Assembly: GCA_964472855.1 (NCBI GenBank)
Contig: CAYYMJ010000003.1
Location: 1 to 64,000 of the forward strand
DNA: 64,000 bases
Reading direction: 5' to 3'
Source: Tranquillimonas sp964472855
GTDB taxonomy: Bacteria; Pseudomonadota; Alphaproteobacteria; Rhodobacterales; Rhodobacteraceae
Translations under genes and position numbers: made by a program
In this document: positions 42,024 to 49,835 of the stretch, one piece after another
How the letters are laid out: each line of letters starts with the position of its first letter
How positions within the stretch are numbered: position 1 is the first letter of the stretch
Notes under the pieces: model-generated
The model's database searches: none
Told to the model about the DNA's origin: nothing
What the model saw: the letters and a program-made list of their open reading frames with translations, nothing else

Positions 42024-43004
42024 TTACTGGCCCATCATCAGCGACATGACATCGCCCACGGTGGTGTCGCCGATCGCTTCGTCCTTGGCGGCGGCGATGG
42101 CCGGGGCCAGAGCCGCGTTCCAGCGGGCCTTTTCTTCGTCGCTGAGGTCGATGATCTCGACGCCGCCTTCGGCCGCGATCTGCAGACCACGGGCCGCGGC
42201 CCGGTCATAGAATGTGCCGCCGGCCATGGACAACGACGCATCCGACGCGGCGCTGACCCAGCCTTGCTGTTCTTCGCTCAGGCTGTTCCAGACATCGTTG
42301 TTCATCAGCAGCACGAACGCCGACCCCGAGCCCGGGAACCATGTGGTCAGGTAATTGGCGGGCTCGTGCAGCTTGAACGAACCGATGGCCGACGGCCCGA
42401 TGGCGATGGCGTCGATCACACCATTGGCTAGGTTCTGGTTGATCACGTTGACCGGCTGGGCCACGGCCGAGGCACCCAGCGCCTCGACAAAGGGCACGTC
42501 CTGCTTCGAGGTTACCCGCACCTTCATGCCGGCCAGATCCTCGAGCGTGCGCACAGGCGTGTCGCGCGTCAGCAGGATCGGCGGAGCATTGGCCCAGATC
42601 GCCAGCAGCTTGGCGTTGTATTCGCCTTCCAGCAGGTCGCGGGCCCGCAACAGCGCCTCGGTACAGGCGACCGAACTGGTGCAGACGTCCGGCAGCGTGA
42701 CGACATTGGTCAGCGGGAACACGTCACCGGTATAGCCGGGCAGCGTGAAAACGATGTCGGCGACGCCGTCCAGCAGAATCGCATACTGTTTCGGCGGAAC
42801 CGAATTCAGCGCCCCGCCCGGAAACTGGCGAACCGTCATTTCGCCGCCCGACACTTCGGCCAGCTTGTCCGCGAACGGTGTGAACACGGCGGCGTTCATC
42901 GGGTGTTTCGGTCCCATGAAATAGGCCAACGACAGTTCCGACGCGCCGGCCGCGCCCCCGAACGCCAAGGCGGCGCCGACGGCAAGCCCCAGGAATTTCC
43001 GCAT
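42024..43004 (-). CDS. dctP: TRAP transporter periplasmic substrate-binding protein (DctP type)
   Basis: 326-residue solute-binding protein. The signal peptide covers residues 1-22 (KFLGLAVGAALAFGGAAGAS). The mature part shows PMNAAVFTPFADKLAEVSGGEMTV and the arginine that salt-bridges a carboxylate substrate within DLAGMKVRVTSKQDV, so the ligand is probably an organic acid. The ATG has GGGAGA ten bases upstream; codons further upstream are rejected. The class IV aminotransferase upstream, 250 bp away, hints at an amino or keto acid ligand, which is only inference. Confidence 0.92.
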   Translation of the reverse strand: MRKFLGLAVGAALAFGGAAGASELSLAYFMGPKHPMNAAVFTPFADKLAEVSGGEMTVRQFPGGALNSVPPKQYAILLDGVADIVFTLPGYTGDVFPLTNVVTLPDVCTSSVACTEALLRARDLLEGEYNAKLLAIWANAPPILLTRDTPVRTLEDLAGMKVRVTSKQDVPFVEALGASAVAQPVNVINQNLANGVIDAIAIGPSAIGSFKLHEPANYLTTWFPGSGSAFVLLMNNDVWNSLSEEQQGWVSAASDASLSMAGGTFYDRAAARGLQIAAEGGVEIIDLSDEEKARWNAALAPAIAAAKDEAIGDTTVGDVMSLMMGQ

Positions 43005-43254
43005 GGTCGATTCTCCCTTTTGTCCTGACCGTTGACACTTGCCATCAGGCGGACACGGTCGATTGCAGGCCAAGGTTACGCGGGAAAATGCGGTCCACAA
43101 AGCAAATTGGCGTGCGCCGTTGCGTAGACAACCAGCCGTTTGCGCACGCGCACCGGCGCAGATGCGGGGCCGGTCGCGCCCGGCAGCCCCGGTTTCAGGC
43201 CCCGACGCCAGCGGCCACCACGCGCGCAAAAGGGTGGCCGGAACGCCGGCCGGA

Positions 43255-44199
43255 TCAGCCGCGCGCCGCCCGCTGCCGCGCCACGTCGCGCGCAACAAGG
43301 TCGCGGTAAAGTTCGCGCAATTTCAGCGTCACGGGCCCCGCCCCCTGCCCGTTGCCGATGGTCCGGCCGTCGATTTCGGCCACCGGGGTCTGGGCGCCGA
43401 AGGTGCCGGTCAGAAAGGCTTCGTCGGCGCCATAGGCTTCGTAGAGCGAGAAATTCTTCTCGCGCACCGCAATGGCGTTTTCCCGGCAAAGGTCGATGAT
43501 CTTCTGCCGGGTCACACCGTTCATGCAATAGTCGCCGGTCGAGGTCCAAACCTCGCCACGGCGCACGATGAAGAAGTTGCAGGCGTTGGTGGTGTTCACA
43601 AAGCCATGCGGGTCCAGCATCAGCGCCTCGTCGGCGCCGGCCTGCTCGGCCTGCAGGCAGGCGATGACGCAGTTCAGCTTGGAATGGCTGTTGAATTTCG
43701 GATCCTGGCTGGTGGGCAACCCGCGCACCTGCGGCACCGACGCCAGCCGGATACCGCTGTTCAGAAGATGCGCCGCCGGCCTTGAATGCTCGACAATCGC
43801 CACGACGGTCGGCCCGAACCGGCTGAGCGCCGGGTGCTGAAACGGCTTGGCCTTGCGCCCGCGCGTGACCATCAGGCGGCAGTGGGCGTCGGTCGTGATG
43901 CCGTTGGCCCGGGCGGTGCGGTCAAGAATGGCGCGCAGCCCGTCCCGGCCATGCCCGATGTCCAGCGCCACCGCCTTGCAGCTGTCAAACAGCCGGTCCA
44001 TGTGGTCGTCGAAAAAGGCCCACTGGCCATCGTAAAGGCGCAGCCCTTCCCACATGCCGTCGCCCAGCAGGAAGCCGCTGTCATAAACCGACACCACCGC
44101 CTGCGCCTTGGGAACGATGTCACCGTTCACATAGATCACGATGTCGTCGTTGCGCGGGTCGGTGTCCGCGTCATGGGTGCTGGGGGCTTGATCGATCAT
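43255..44199 (-). CDS. PLP-dependent class IV aminotransferase (branched-chain/D-amino-acid type)
   Basis: 314-residue fold-type IV transaminase. Family features are VYDSGFLLGDGMWEGLRLY near 38-56, the PLP lysine in NSHSKLNCVIA, the EALMLDPHGFVNTTNACNFF strand block and TGTFGAQTPVAEIDGR. The VYDSGFLLGDG and catalytic loop style resemble D-amino-acid transaminases and aminodeoxychorismate lyases as much as branched-chain enzymes, so the substrate is left open. It lies upstream of the TRAP operon on the same strand, and together they lie between the two inverted MITE-like copies. Confidence 0.87.
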   Translation of the reverse strand: MIDQAPSTHDADTDPRNDDIVIYVNGDIVPKAQAVVSVYDSGFLLGDGMWEGLRLYDGQWAFFDDHMDRLFDSCKAVALDIGHGRDGLRAILDRTARANGITTDAHCRLMVTRGRKAKPFQHPALSRFGPTVVAIVEHSRPAAHLLNSGIRLASVPQVRGLPTSQDPKFNSHSKLNCVIACLQAEQAGADEALMLDPHGFVNTTNACNFFIVRRGEVWTSTGDYCMNGVTRQKIIDLCRENAIAVREKNFSLYEAYGADEAFLTGTFGAQTPVAEIDGRTIGNGQGAGPVTLKLRELYRDLVARDVARQRAARG

Positions 44200-44276
44200 G
44201 CAGGCTCACCGTTGGGCTTTGGCCCGACGTGACGCCATTTGCGCGCAACCGTCCAGCGAAAACCCGTGCCGGTCCG

Positions 44277-44433
44277 TCAGGTGCGCAGACCAGTCGCGTT
44301 GTCAAAGGTGTGAATCAGCGCCGGGTCGATGTTGAAATGCATCGCGTCGCCCATCTTCCCGGCCCGGGGCCCTGCCGTCCCGGTGATGAATTCCCGGCCC
44401 TCGCGGCCTGCCACCAACGGCGGCGCGAGGTGG
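44277..44433 (-). pseudogene. C-terminal stump of a MalK/UgpC-type sugar ABC ATPase
   Basis: Reading the minus strand back from a TGA at 44277 gives GDAMHFNIDPALIHTFDNATG then LRT, the hallmark C-terminus of UgpC/MalK-type ATPases (usually ..VHLFD..TG). Recognisable sequence continues for about 40-50 codons (HLAPPLVAGREGREFITG) and then stops at an in-frame stop about 20 bp before MITE-like copy B. No Walker motifs remain. The rest of the gene was probably removed by a rearrangement at the element. The remainder of the 44200-44676 interval shows no gene. Confidence 0.65.
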
Positions 44434-44451
44434 TCTCATCAGGCATCAACT

Positions 44452-44579
44452 CGTGGGTAGACCGAAACATTTGAACCCCGCCGCCGGGCGCAGGCTTTGA
44501 CCATAAACCATTCAAATGATTTGATCAGTTGATGCATAGTGAAGATAGTGGTGGCTCGAAACGTCAGATTCGATCCACC
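44452..44579. mobile_element. MITE-like element, copy B (128 bp, inverted relative to copy A)
   Basis: Aligns without gaps to the reverse complement of 39980-40107 with 12 mismatches. One terminal repeat is intact (TTCGATCCAC); the other is mutated (CGTGGGTAGA). It follows the ABC ATPase remnant and precedes the aldo/keto reductase stop by about 100 bp. Confidence 0.72.
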
Positions 44580-44676
44580 AGGTCGAGGTCGTCGCCTCGC
44601 GCGGCCAAGCGCCGGGCACAGGCATTCCTGATGGCTGATTGGGCCCGGTCAGGGCGTTAACCATGCTCGCCCGCGA

Positions 44677-45495
44677 TCAGTCCCATTCCGGGGCCCAGAC
44701 AACCTTGTCCGAGGTGACGATGCGGTGACCTGTCCGGCCCAGTGCGTCGATCCGGGCCATGTCGACGTTGGACAGCGCAAAGTCCATGATGTCAAAATTG
44801 GCGCGGATATTGGCCGGCTTGGTGGACATGGTGTTCATGCTGACCCCCTTTTGCAGGATCCAGCGCAGCGTGACCTGCGCCGCCGACTTGCCGTGCGGCG
44901 CGCCGATATCGGCAAACAGCGGATGGTCAAACACCGCCCCACGCGCCACCGAGCAGTAAGACGAGATCGGCACACCCATCGCGCTGGCCGCGGCCAGCAG
45001 GCGGCTTTGGTCCAACAGCGGATGAAATTCGATCTGGTTGGTAGACAGCGGCGTCGCGAGCGTATCCAGTGCGGTGCGCAACATGGCGCTGGTATAGTTC
45101 GACACGCCGATATGGCGCGCCAAGCCGCGGTCGTGGGCCGCCTGCAGCAGTTTCAGCGACGCCGCGACCACGCCATCCTCGGGCGGCCAGTGCAGCAGCA
45201 GGACATCCACCTGCGCCAGCCCCAGGTCTTTCAGGCTGCGTTCGACCGACGGCAGAAACCGGGTTTGCGAAAAATTGTCCGGGTGCACCTTGGTCGTGAC
45301 GCAAAAGGCGTCACGCGGCAGGCCCGCGTTGCGCAGCGCCTGCCCGGTCTCGGCCTCGTTTCCATACATCTGGGCGGTGTCGATCGCGCGATACCCGGTC
45401 TCGATCGCGGTTTCGATGGTCGCGATGCCGTCCTTGCCCGTCAGCGGATAGGTGCCAAACCCGCGTTGGTTCACGCCCTGAAAATATACGCTCAT
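44677..45495 (-). CDS. Aldo/keto reductase
   Basis: 272-residue NADPH-dependent carbonyl reductase of the AKR superfamily. The catalytic tetrad is visible: D in AIDTAQMYG, Y in the same motif, K in VTTKVHPDNF and H in VLLLHWPPED. The GVSNYTSAML and C-terminal barrel end follow. It is closest in style to 2,5-diketo-gluconate/glyoxal-type reductases. Two tandem ATGs are possible; GGAG is better placed for the second (45495). An inverted-repeat operator (45522-45537) sits directly upstream, matching one before the CoA-transferase gene, so the two divergent units are probably co-regulated. Confidence 0.9.
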   Translation of the reverse strand: MSVYFQGVNQRGFGTYPLTGKDGIATIETAIETGYRAIDTAQMYGNEAETGQALRNAGLPRDAFCVTTKVHPDNFSQTRFLPSVERSLKDLGLAQVDVLLLHWPPEDGVVAASLKLLQAAHDRGLARHIGVSNYTSAMLRTALDTLATPLSTNQIEFHPLLDQSRLLAAASAMGVPISSYCSVARGAVFDHPLFADIGAPHGKSAAQVTLRWILQKGVSMNTMSTKPANIRANFDIMDFALSNVDMARIDALGRTGHRIVTSDKVVWAPEWD

Positions 45496-45521
45496 CATAT
45501 GCTCCGTTGACGGCAAGATTT

Positions 45522-45537
45522 GTAACTCATTGGTTAC
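45522..45537. promoter_or_regulatory. Palindromic operator 1 (GTAAC-N6-GTTAC)
   Basis: GTAACTCATTGGTTAC followed by TTAC, 27 bp before the aldo/keto reductase start. It matches the site at 45621-45636, including the trailing TTA. Spacing and symmetry suit a TetR/MarR-type dimer; no such regulator is encoded in the window. Confidence 0.6.
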
Positions 45538-45620
45538 TTACCAGCACCGCCCGCCGAACGCAGCCATGTTTTTCAACATTTTTTCCGCCTTGATTCCGCG
45601 CCCCACGCCGGGCATATCTA

Positions 45621-45636
45621 ATAACCATCCGGTTAC
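45621..45636. promoter_or_regulatory. Palindromic operator 2 (TAAC-N6-GTTA)
   Basis: ATAACCATCCGGTTAC followed by TTAG, about 30 bp before the CoA-transferase start and 84 bp from operator 1. It shares the arms and the GGTTACTTA right half with operator 1. Confidence 0.6.
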
Positions 45637-45666
45637 TTAGACCGGCGCGACACGGTGGAAGCGGCC

Positions 45667-47241
45667 ATGACATCAAAGCTGATACCAGCCGCCGCCGCGG
45701 CCCTGCAGGTGCCCGACAACGCCACCGTGGCCGTCAACTCGTCCAGCGGGCTTTGCTGCCCCGACGCCGTGCTGGCCGCGATTGGCCAGCGTTTCGACAC
45801 CACCGGCACGCCGTGCAACCTGACCATGGTGCACCCGATCGCCGCCGGCGACTTTTTTGGCACCAAGGGGGTCGACCATCTTGCCCGGCCGGGCTGTATC
45901 GGCCGGATCATTGGCGGCAGCTATCCCTCGGGGCCGACCGCCGCCGAACCGCCGCTGATCTGGCAGATGATCGCGGCCGAGCAGGTGCAGGCCTATAACG
46001 TGCCTTCGGGCATCGTGTTCGACATGCTGCGCGAAGGCTCGGGCAAGCGCCCGGGCGTTCTGACCAAGGTAGGCATGGACACATTCGTCGACCCCGCTCT
46101 TGAAGGCTGCGCCATGAACCGGTCTGCCCGCGCGGCGCCGATCGTCGAGCGCTGCGAATTCCGGGGCGAGGACTGGCTGTTCTTCCCCGCGCTGCACCCG
46201 GACGTGGCGATCATCCGCGCCTCGACCGCGGACCATCGCGGCAATCTGAGCTTCGAATCCGAGGGCGCCTATCTGGGCGCCACCGAAATGGCGCTGGCGG
46301 CCCGCAACTCGGGCGGTATCGTGATCGCGCAGGCGCGCCGGGTGGTCGAAAACGGAACGATCCGGCCCCATGACGTGCGCGTTCCCGGCATTCTGGTCGA
46401 CCACGTGGTCGAAACCCCCGATATGCTGCAAACCACGGCCACCGAATATGACCCCGCCATTTCCGGTCAGCAGACCCGGGCGCTGGACAGTTTCGACATC
46501 CCCGAATTCGGTATCCCAAAGGTCATCGCCCGGCGTGTCGCGCAGGAATTGCACGCCGGCTGGGCGGTCAATATCGGCTTTGGCGTCTCGGCCAACGTGC
46601 CGCGCATATTTCTTGAGGAAGGCCAGCACGGCAGCGTCACCTGGGTGATCGAGCAGGGGGCCGTCGGCGGCGTGCCCCTGCTGGGTTTCAAGTTCGGTTG
46701 CGCCGCCAATGCCGAGGCCTTCGTCGCCTCGCCGCACCAGTTCGCCTATTTCCAGGCCGGCGGCTTTGACTGTTCGCTGTTGTCCTTTCTCGAGGTCGGA
46801 TCGGACGGGTCGGTCAATGTCTCGCGGTTGGCGGCAACGCCGCATCGCACCGCCGGCGCCGGCGGTTTTGTCGACATCACCGCCCGGGCCCGGCGCATCG
46901 TGTTTTCGGGCACCTTCAACGCCGGGGCCCGCACGCATGTCGCTGACGGCAAGCTGGTGATCGAAAAAGAGGGGCACATCGCGAAATTCGTGGACCGGGT
47001 CGACCAGGTCACCTTTTCCGGACCGCGTGCCGTGGCGCAGGGCCAAAACGCGCTTTATGTGACCGAGCGTTGTGTGATCCGGCTGGGCGATGACGGGCTG
47101 ACGGTCGAGGAAATTGCCCCCGGCATCGACCTTGGGCGTGATGTCATCGACCGGTCCCCTGCCCGGCTGAACGTTTCGCCCAATCTGCGCGAGATGGACC
47201 CCGCGCTGTTTCGCCCCGATCCGATCGGATTGCGGCCATGA
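45667..47241 (+). CDS. Acyl-CoA:carboxylate CoA-transferase (family I, YdiF/propionate CoA-transferase type)
   Basis: 524-residue fused alpha-beta family I CoA-transferase that moves CoA between an acyl-CoA and a free acid. The alpha half runs to about residue 260 (SGLCCPDAVLAAIGQRF; LTKVGMDTFVDPALEG; LFFPALHPDVAIIRASTADHRGN). The beta half holds the catalytic glutamate in TWVIEQGAVGGVPL. The ATG at 45667 is favoured over a GTG four codons earlier. It overlaps the enoyl-CoA hydratase gene by ATGA. The pair suggests degradation of a small unsaturated or hydroxy acid through its CoA ester. Confidence 0.9.
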   Translation: MTSKLIPAAAAALQVPDNATVAVNSSSGLCCPDAVLAAIGQRFDTTGTPCNLTMVHPIAAGDFFGTKGVDHLARPGCIGRIIGGSYPSGPTAAEPPLIWQMIAAEQVQAYNVPSGIVFDMLREGSGKRPGVLTKVGMDTFVDPALEGCAMNRSARAAPIVERCEFRGEDWLFFPALHPDVAIIRASTADHRGNLSFESEGAYLGATEMALAARNSGGIVIAQARRVVENGTIRPHDVRVPGILVDHVVETPDMLQTTATEYDPAISGQQTRALDSFDIPEFGIPKVIARRVAQELHAGWAVNIGFGVSANVPRIFLEEGQHGSVTWVIEQGAVGGVPLLGFKFGCAANAEAFVASPHQFAYFQAGGFDCSLLSFLEVGSDGSVNVSRLAATPHRTAGAGGFVDITARARRIVFSGTFNAGARTHVADGKLVIEKEGHIAKFVDRVDQVTFSGPRAVAQGQNALYVTERCVIRLGDDGLTVEEIAPGIDLGRDVIDRSPARLNVSPNLREMDPALFRPDPIGLRP

Positions 47242-47999
47242 CCGAACGTGTGCGGCTGACCCAGGACAACGGCGTGGCGCTGCTGCTGCTGGACCGGGCC
47301 GACAAGCTGAACGCGCTTGACCTCGACATGGTGCGCGCTCTGGGCGACCGCTGCCGCGAGATCGAGCGCAGCAATGCCCGCGTCGTGCTGCTGTCAGGGG
47401 CCGGCAAGGCCTTTTGCGCCGGCGGAGATATCGCGGCATGGTCGGCCCTGTCACCCGAGGAATTCGGCCGTTTCTGGCTGCGCGAGGGGCACGCGGCGTT
47501 CGACGCGCTGGCGCGGCTGCGCCAGCCGGTGATCGCGGTGCTCGATGGCCACGCGCTGGGCGGGGGGCTGGAACTGGCCGCCTGTGCCGACCTGCGCATC
47601 GCCGAGGCACATATCCGCGTCGGACAGCCCGAATCCGGGCTGGGCATCGTGCCTGGCTGGTCGGGCACGCAGCGCGCGGTGCGCCGCTTTGGCGCCCAGA
47701 CGGTGCGGCGCATGGCGCTGATGGGCGAGGTATTCTCGGCCGACGCCGCCCTGCAACTGGGTATCGTCGACCGGGTTGTGCCCACCGGCACGGCCATGGC
47801 CGCCGCCCGGGGCGTGGCGCAACAGCTGTTGCAGCGCGGCGGCCGGGCCAGCGAACTGATCAAGATGATGATCAACGCAGCCGAGGGCGAAGACCGTGAG
47901 CGGGTCATCGACACGCTGGCCGGAACGGTGGCGGCGGGCTCGGCCGAGCTGGCCGAAGGGCTGGACGCCTTCCGCCAGCGCCGCCCGCCGCAATTTTAG
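47238..47999 (+). CDS. Enoyl-CoA hydratase/isomerase family protein
   Basis: 253-residue crotonase-fold enzyme. The first oxyanion-hole segment is GAGKAFCAGGDIAAW near residue 55 and the second is ALGGGLELAACADLRIAE near residue 105. The glutamate pair typical of hydratases is partly present (PESGLGIVPGWSGTQR). It is translationally coupled to the CoA-transferase, so its substrate is probably the acyl-CoA that enzyme makes. Hydratase, isomerase and decarboxylase activities cannot be told apart here. The stop is followed by a C-rich tandem repeat and then the ammonium transporter promoter. Confidence 0.88.
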   Translation: MTERVRLTQDNGVALLLLDRADKLNALDLDMVRALGDRCREIERSNARVVLLSGAGKAFCAGGDIAAWSALSPEEFGRFWLREGHAAFDALARLRQPVIAVLDGHALGGGLELAACADLRIAEAHIRVGQPESGLGIVPGWSGTQRAVRRFGAQTVRRMALMGEVFSADAALQLGIVDRVVPTGTAMAAARGVAQQLLQRGGRASELIKMMINAAEGEDRERVIDTLAGTVAAGSAELAEGLDAFRQRRPPQF

Positions 48000-48013
48000 A
48001 ATTCCCCGGCCCG

Positions 48014-48046
48014 CGCCCGGCCCTCGCCCGGCCCTCGCCCCGCCCT
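48014..48046. repeat. Three 11-bp tandem repeats (CGCCCGGCCCT)
   Basis: Two exact and one single-mismatch copy of CGCCCGGCCCT, followed by a fourth degraded unit, between the hydratase stop and the AT-richer promoter region of the ammonium transporter (48060-48190). Confidence 0.7.
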
Positions 48047-48190
48047 CGCCTGCCCGCGATATGACAAAGCCCGCCCATTTTGGTTCATTTTTGGGCTAAA
48101 AAAACAATTTTGGCGAAAAATTGGTTCAGTGTAGCCTGCACGCGGGCCAAGGCCCGAAAAAAACGCAATGGGACAAGACAGGGTAGATAA

Positions 48191-49567
48191 ATGGAACAGC
48201 AACTCGCTGAACTCGCCGCGAAGGTGGCGGAGTTAGAGGCGCAAGCCAGTGTGACGAACACCATGTTCGCCGAGACCTATTACTACATAACCATCCCGCT
48301 GATGGTGATGATCCATGCGGGTTTCCTTGCCTATGAAATGGGCGCGTCGCGGCAAAAGAACGCGCTGGCGTCGGGGATCAAGAACATCCTTGCCTTCGCC
48401 TTCATGATGCCGACCTTCTATTTCTTCGGCTGGTGGATCTACTGGGGTCTTCCGACGGGCATTACGCTCAGCGCCGGCGCCATGGGCATTTCGGGCGCCG
48501 AATATGCCGCCTTCGCCTGGCCCTGGTCTGAAAGTGCCGGTCCGAACCTGGCCGATCAGGCCACCGGTGTGTTCTGGGGCGCCTTTGCCCTGTTCGCCGC
48601 GACGACAGCGTCAATCTTTTCGGGCGCGGTCATCGAACGCATCCAGACCGCCGGCTTCATCATCCTCGCGGTGGTTCTGGGGTCGTTTGCCTGGGTCGTG
48701 GCGGCGGCATGGGGCTGGCATGCCGATGGCTGGCTGGTCACCAAGTTCGGTGTCCATGACTTCGGCGCCGCCGGGCTGGTGCACGCGGTTGCCGGTTTCT
48801 TTGCCCTGGGCGTGCTGATCAACCTCGGCCCGCGCATCGGCAAGTTCAACGCCGACGGCAGCGCCAATCACATCGGCGGGCACAACATGCCCTTCACCGT
48901 GACCGGCCTGATGATGATCATCGTCGGCTTCTTCGGCTTCCTGATGGCCTGTATCATCGTCCCCGGCGAAACCTGGAGCTGGTATGCCGACAAGGCGACG
49001 TCCATCTACGGCACACCGATGACCCTGTCATCGCTGGCCTTCAACGTCCTGATGGGCATGTCAGGCGGCATCATCGGCGCCTATGTCATCGCGCGCGAGC
49101 CGTTCTTCATGATGTCGGGCGCTCTGGCCGGTATCATCGCCACCGCCTCGGGTCTTGACGTCTACGATCCGTCGCTGGCCTTCATCATGGGCTTTGGCGG
49201 CGGGCTGTTGCTGGTTCCCTGCTACAACTGGCTGGAACGGCGCGGCATCGACGACGCGGTCGGCGCGGTCACGGTGCATGGCACGGTCGGCATTTTCGGT
49301 GTCATCATGTTCGGCATCTGGGGCGCGGGGCTTCCGGCGCTTCAGGGTGAAGGCGCGGCGACCGTGTCGCTGATCGGCCAGATCGTCGGCGCGATCGTCT
49401 TCGCGCTGCTGGGATTTGTGCCGGGCTATGTGGTCAGCTGGATCCTGAATGCGGTTGGCATGCTGCGGGTCAGCGAAGAGGCCGAAATTGCCGGTCTCGA
49501 CCCGACCAAGGTGCCGATGCTGGCCTACCCCGAGGGCATAACGGCCTCGGCCGCGCACAACCAGTAA
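48191..49567 (+). CDS. amtB: Ammonium transporter with N-terminal coiled coil (Amt family)
   Basis: 458-residue, 11-helix ammonium channel/transporter. The twin histidines of the conduction pore are in GLVHAVAGFFAL and VTVHGTVGIFGV. The gating aromatic region FFGWWIYWG is also present. Unlike E. coli AmtB, which begins with a cleaved signal, this protein starts with a short heptad-repeat coiled coil (residues 1-20, LAELAAKVAELEAQ) and no signal peptide. It is followed 25 bp later by a tiny membrane-protein gene and a terminator. The neighbouring methylamine genes make ammonium or methylammonium uptake relevant. No GlnK gene is adjacent. Confidence 0.95.
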   Translation: MEQQLAELAAKVAELEAQASVTNTMFAETYYYITIPLMVMIHAGFLAYEMGASRQKNALASGIKNILAFAFMMPTFYFFGWWIYWGLPTGITLSAGAMGISGAEYAAFAWPWSESAGPNLADQATGVFWGAFALFAATTASIFSGAVIERIQTAGFIILAVVLGSFAWVVAAAWGWHADGWLVTKFGVHDFGAAGLVHAVAGFFALGVLINLGPRIGKFNADGSANHIGGHNMPFTVTGLMMIIVGFFGFLMACIIVPGETWSWYADKATSIYGTPMTLSSLAFNVLMGMSGGIIGAYVIAREPFFMMSGALAGIIATASGLDVYDPSLAFIMGFGGGLLLVPCYNWLERRGIDDAVGAVTVHGTVGIFGVIMFGIWGAGLPALQGEGAATVSLIGQIVGAIVFALLGFVPGYVVSWILNAVGMLRVSEEAEIAGLDPTKVPMLAYPEGITASAAHNQ

Positions 49568-49592
49568 CAGTCAAGCACAGGAGTAATCTGAA

Positions 49593-49760
49593 ATGGGATT
49601 CAGTCTCGCAAGCACCGAAGAAATGGCCGGTGCGATCTTCATGGGTGCCGGCGGCAGCATGCCGGTCATCTGGGCCCTGATCGCGGCGGCGATTTGCGTC
49701 TTCGCCATCTGGTCGGGTAACAAGCATGAACATGACGCCTACAAGAAGCTGAAAAAGTAA
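49593..49760 (+). CDS. 55-residue single-span membrane peptide downstream of amtB
   Basis: Short gene with AGGAG about eight bases before its ATG. The product has a polar N-terminus (GFSLASTEEMAGAIFMGAGG), one membrane helix (VIWALIAAAICVFAIW) and a lysine-rich tail (HEHDAYKKLKK). It lies between amtB and a strong terminator, so it is co-transcribed. Size, topology and position suggest a small accessory subunit of the transporter. I do not know a named family for it. Confidence 0.72.
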   Translation: MGFSLASTEEMAGAIFMGAGGSMPVIWALIAAAICVFAIWSGNKHEHDAYKKLKK

Positions 49761-49778
49761 CGGCCCAGCCGTTTCTTG

Positions 49779-49809
49779 AAGGGCCACCCGGGCGGGTGGC
49801 CCTTTTTTT
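49779..49809 (+). terminator. Rho-independent terminator of the amtB operon
   Basis: An 11-bp perfect stem AAGGGCCACCC/GGGTGGCCCTT with a four-base loop, continuing into seven T residues (49803-49809). Confidence 0.93.
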
Positions 49810-49835
49810 GACCGCGCACGAAAATGGGGATCGAC

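Noticed and set aside
45673..47610. Long minus-strand frame opposite the CoA-transferase and hydratase
   Set aside because: Low-complexity antisense reading of two well-supported plus-strand genes, without start context or motifs.
48014..48046. Possible CRISPR or regulatory array
   Set aside because: Three adjoining 11-bp units without spacers; a simple tandem repeat. No CRISPR array or cas gene exists in the window.
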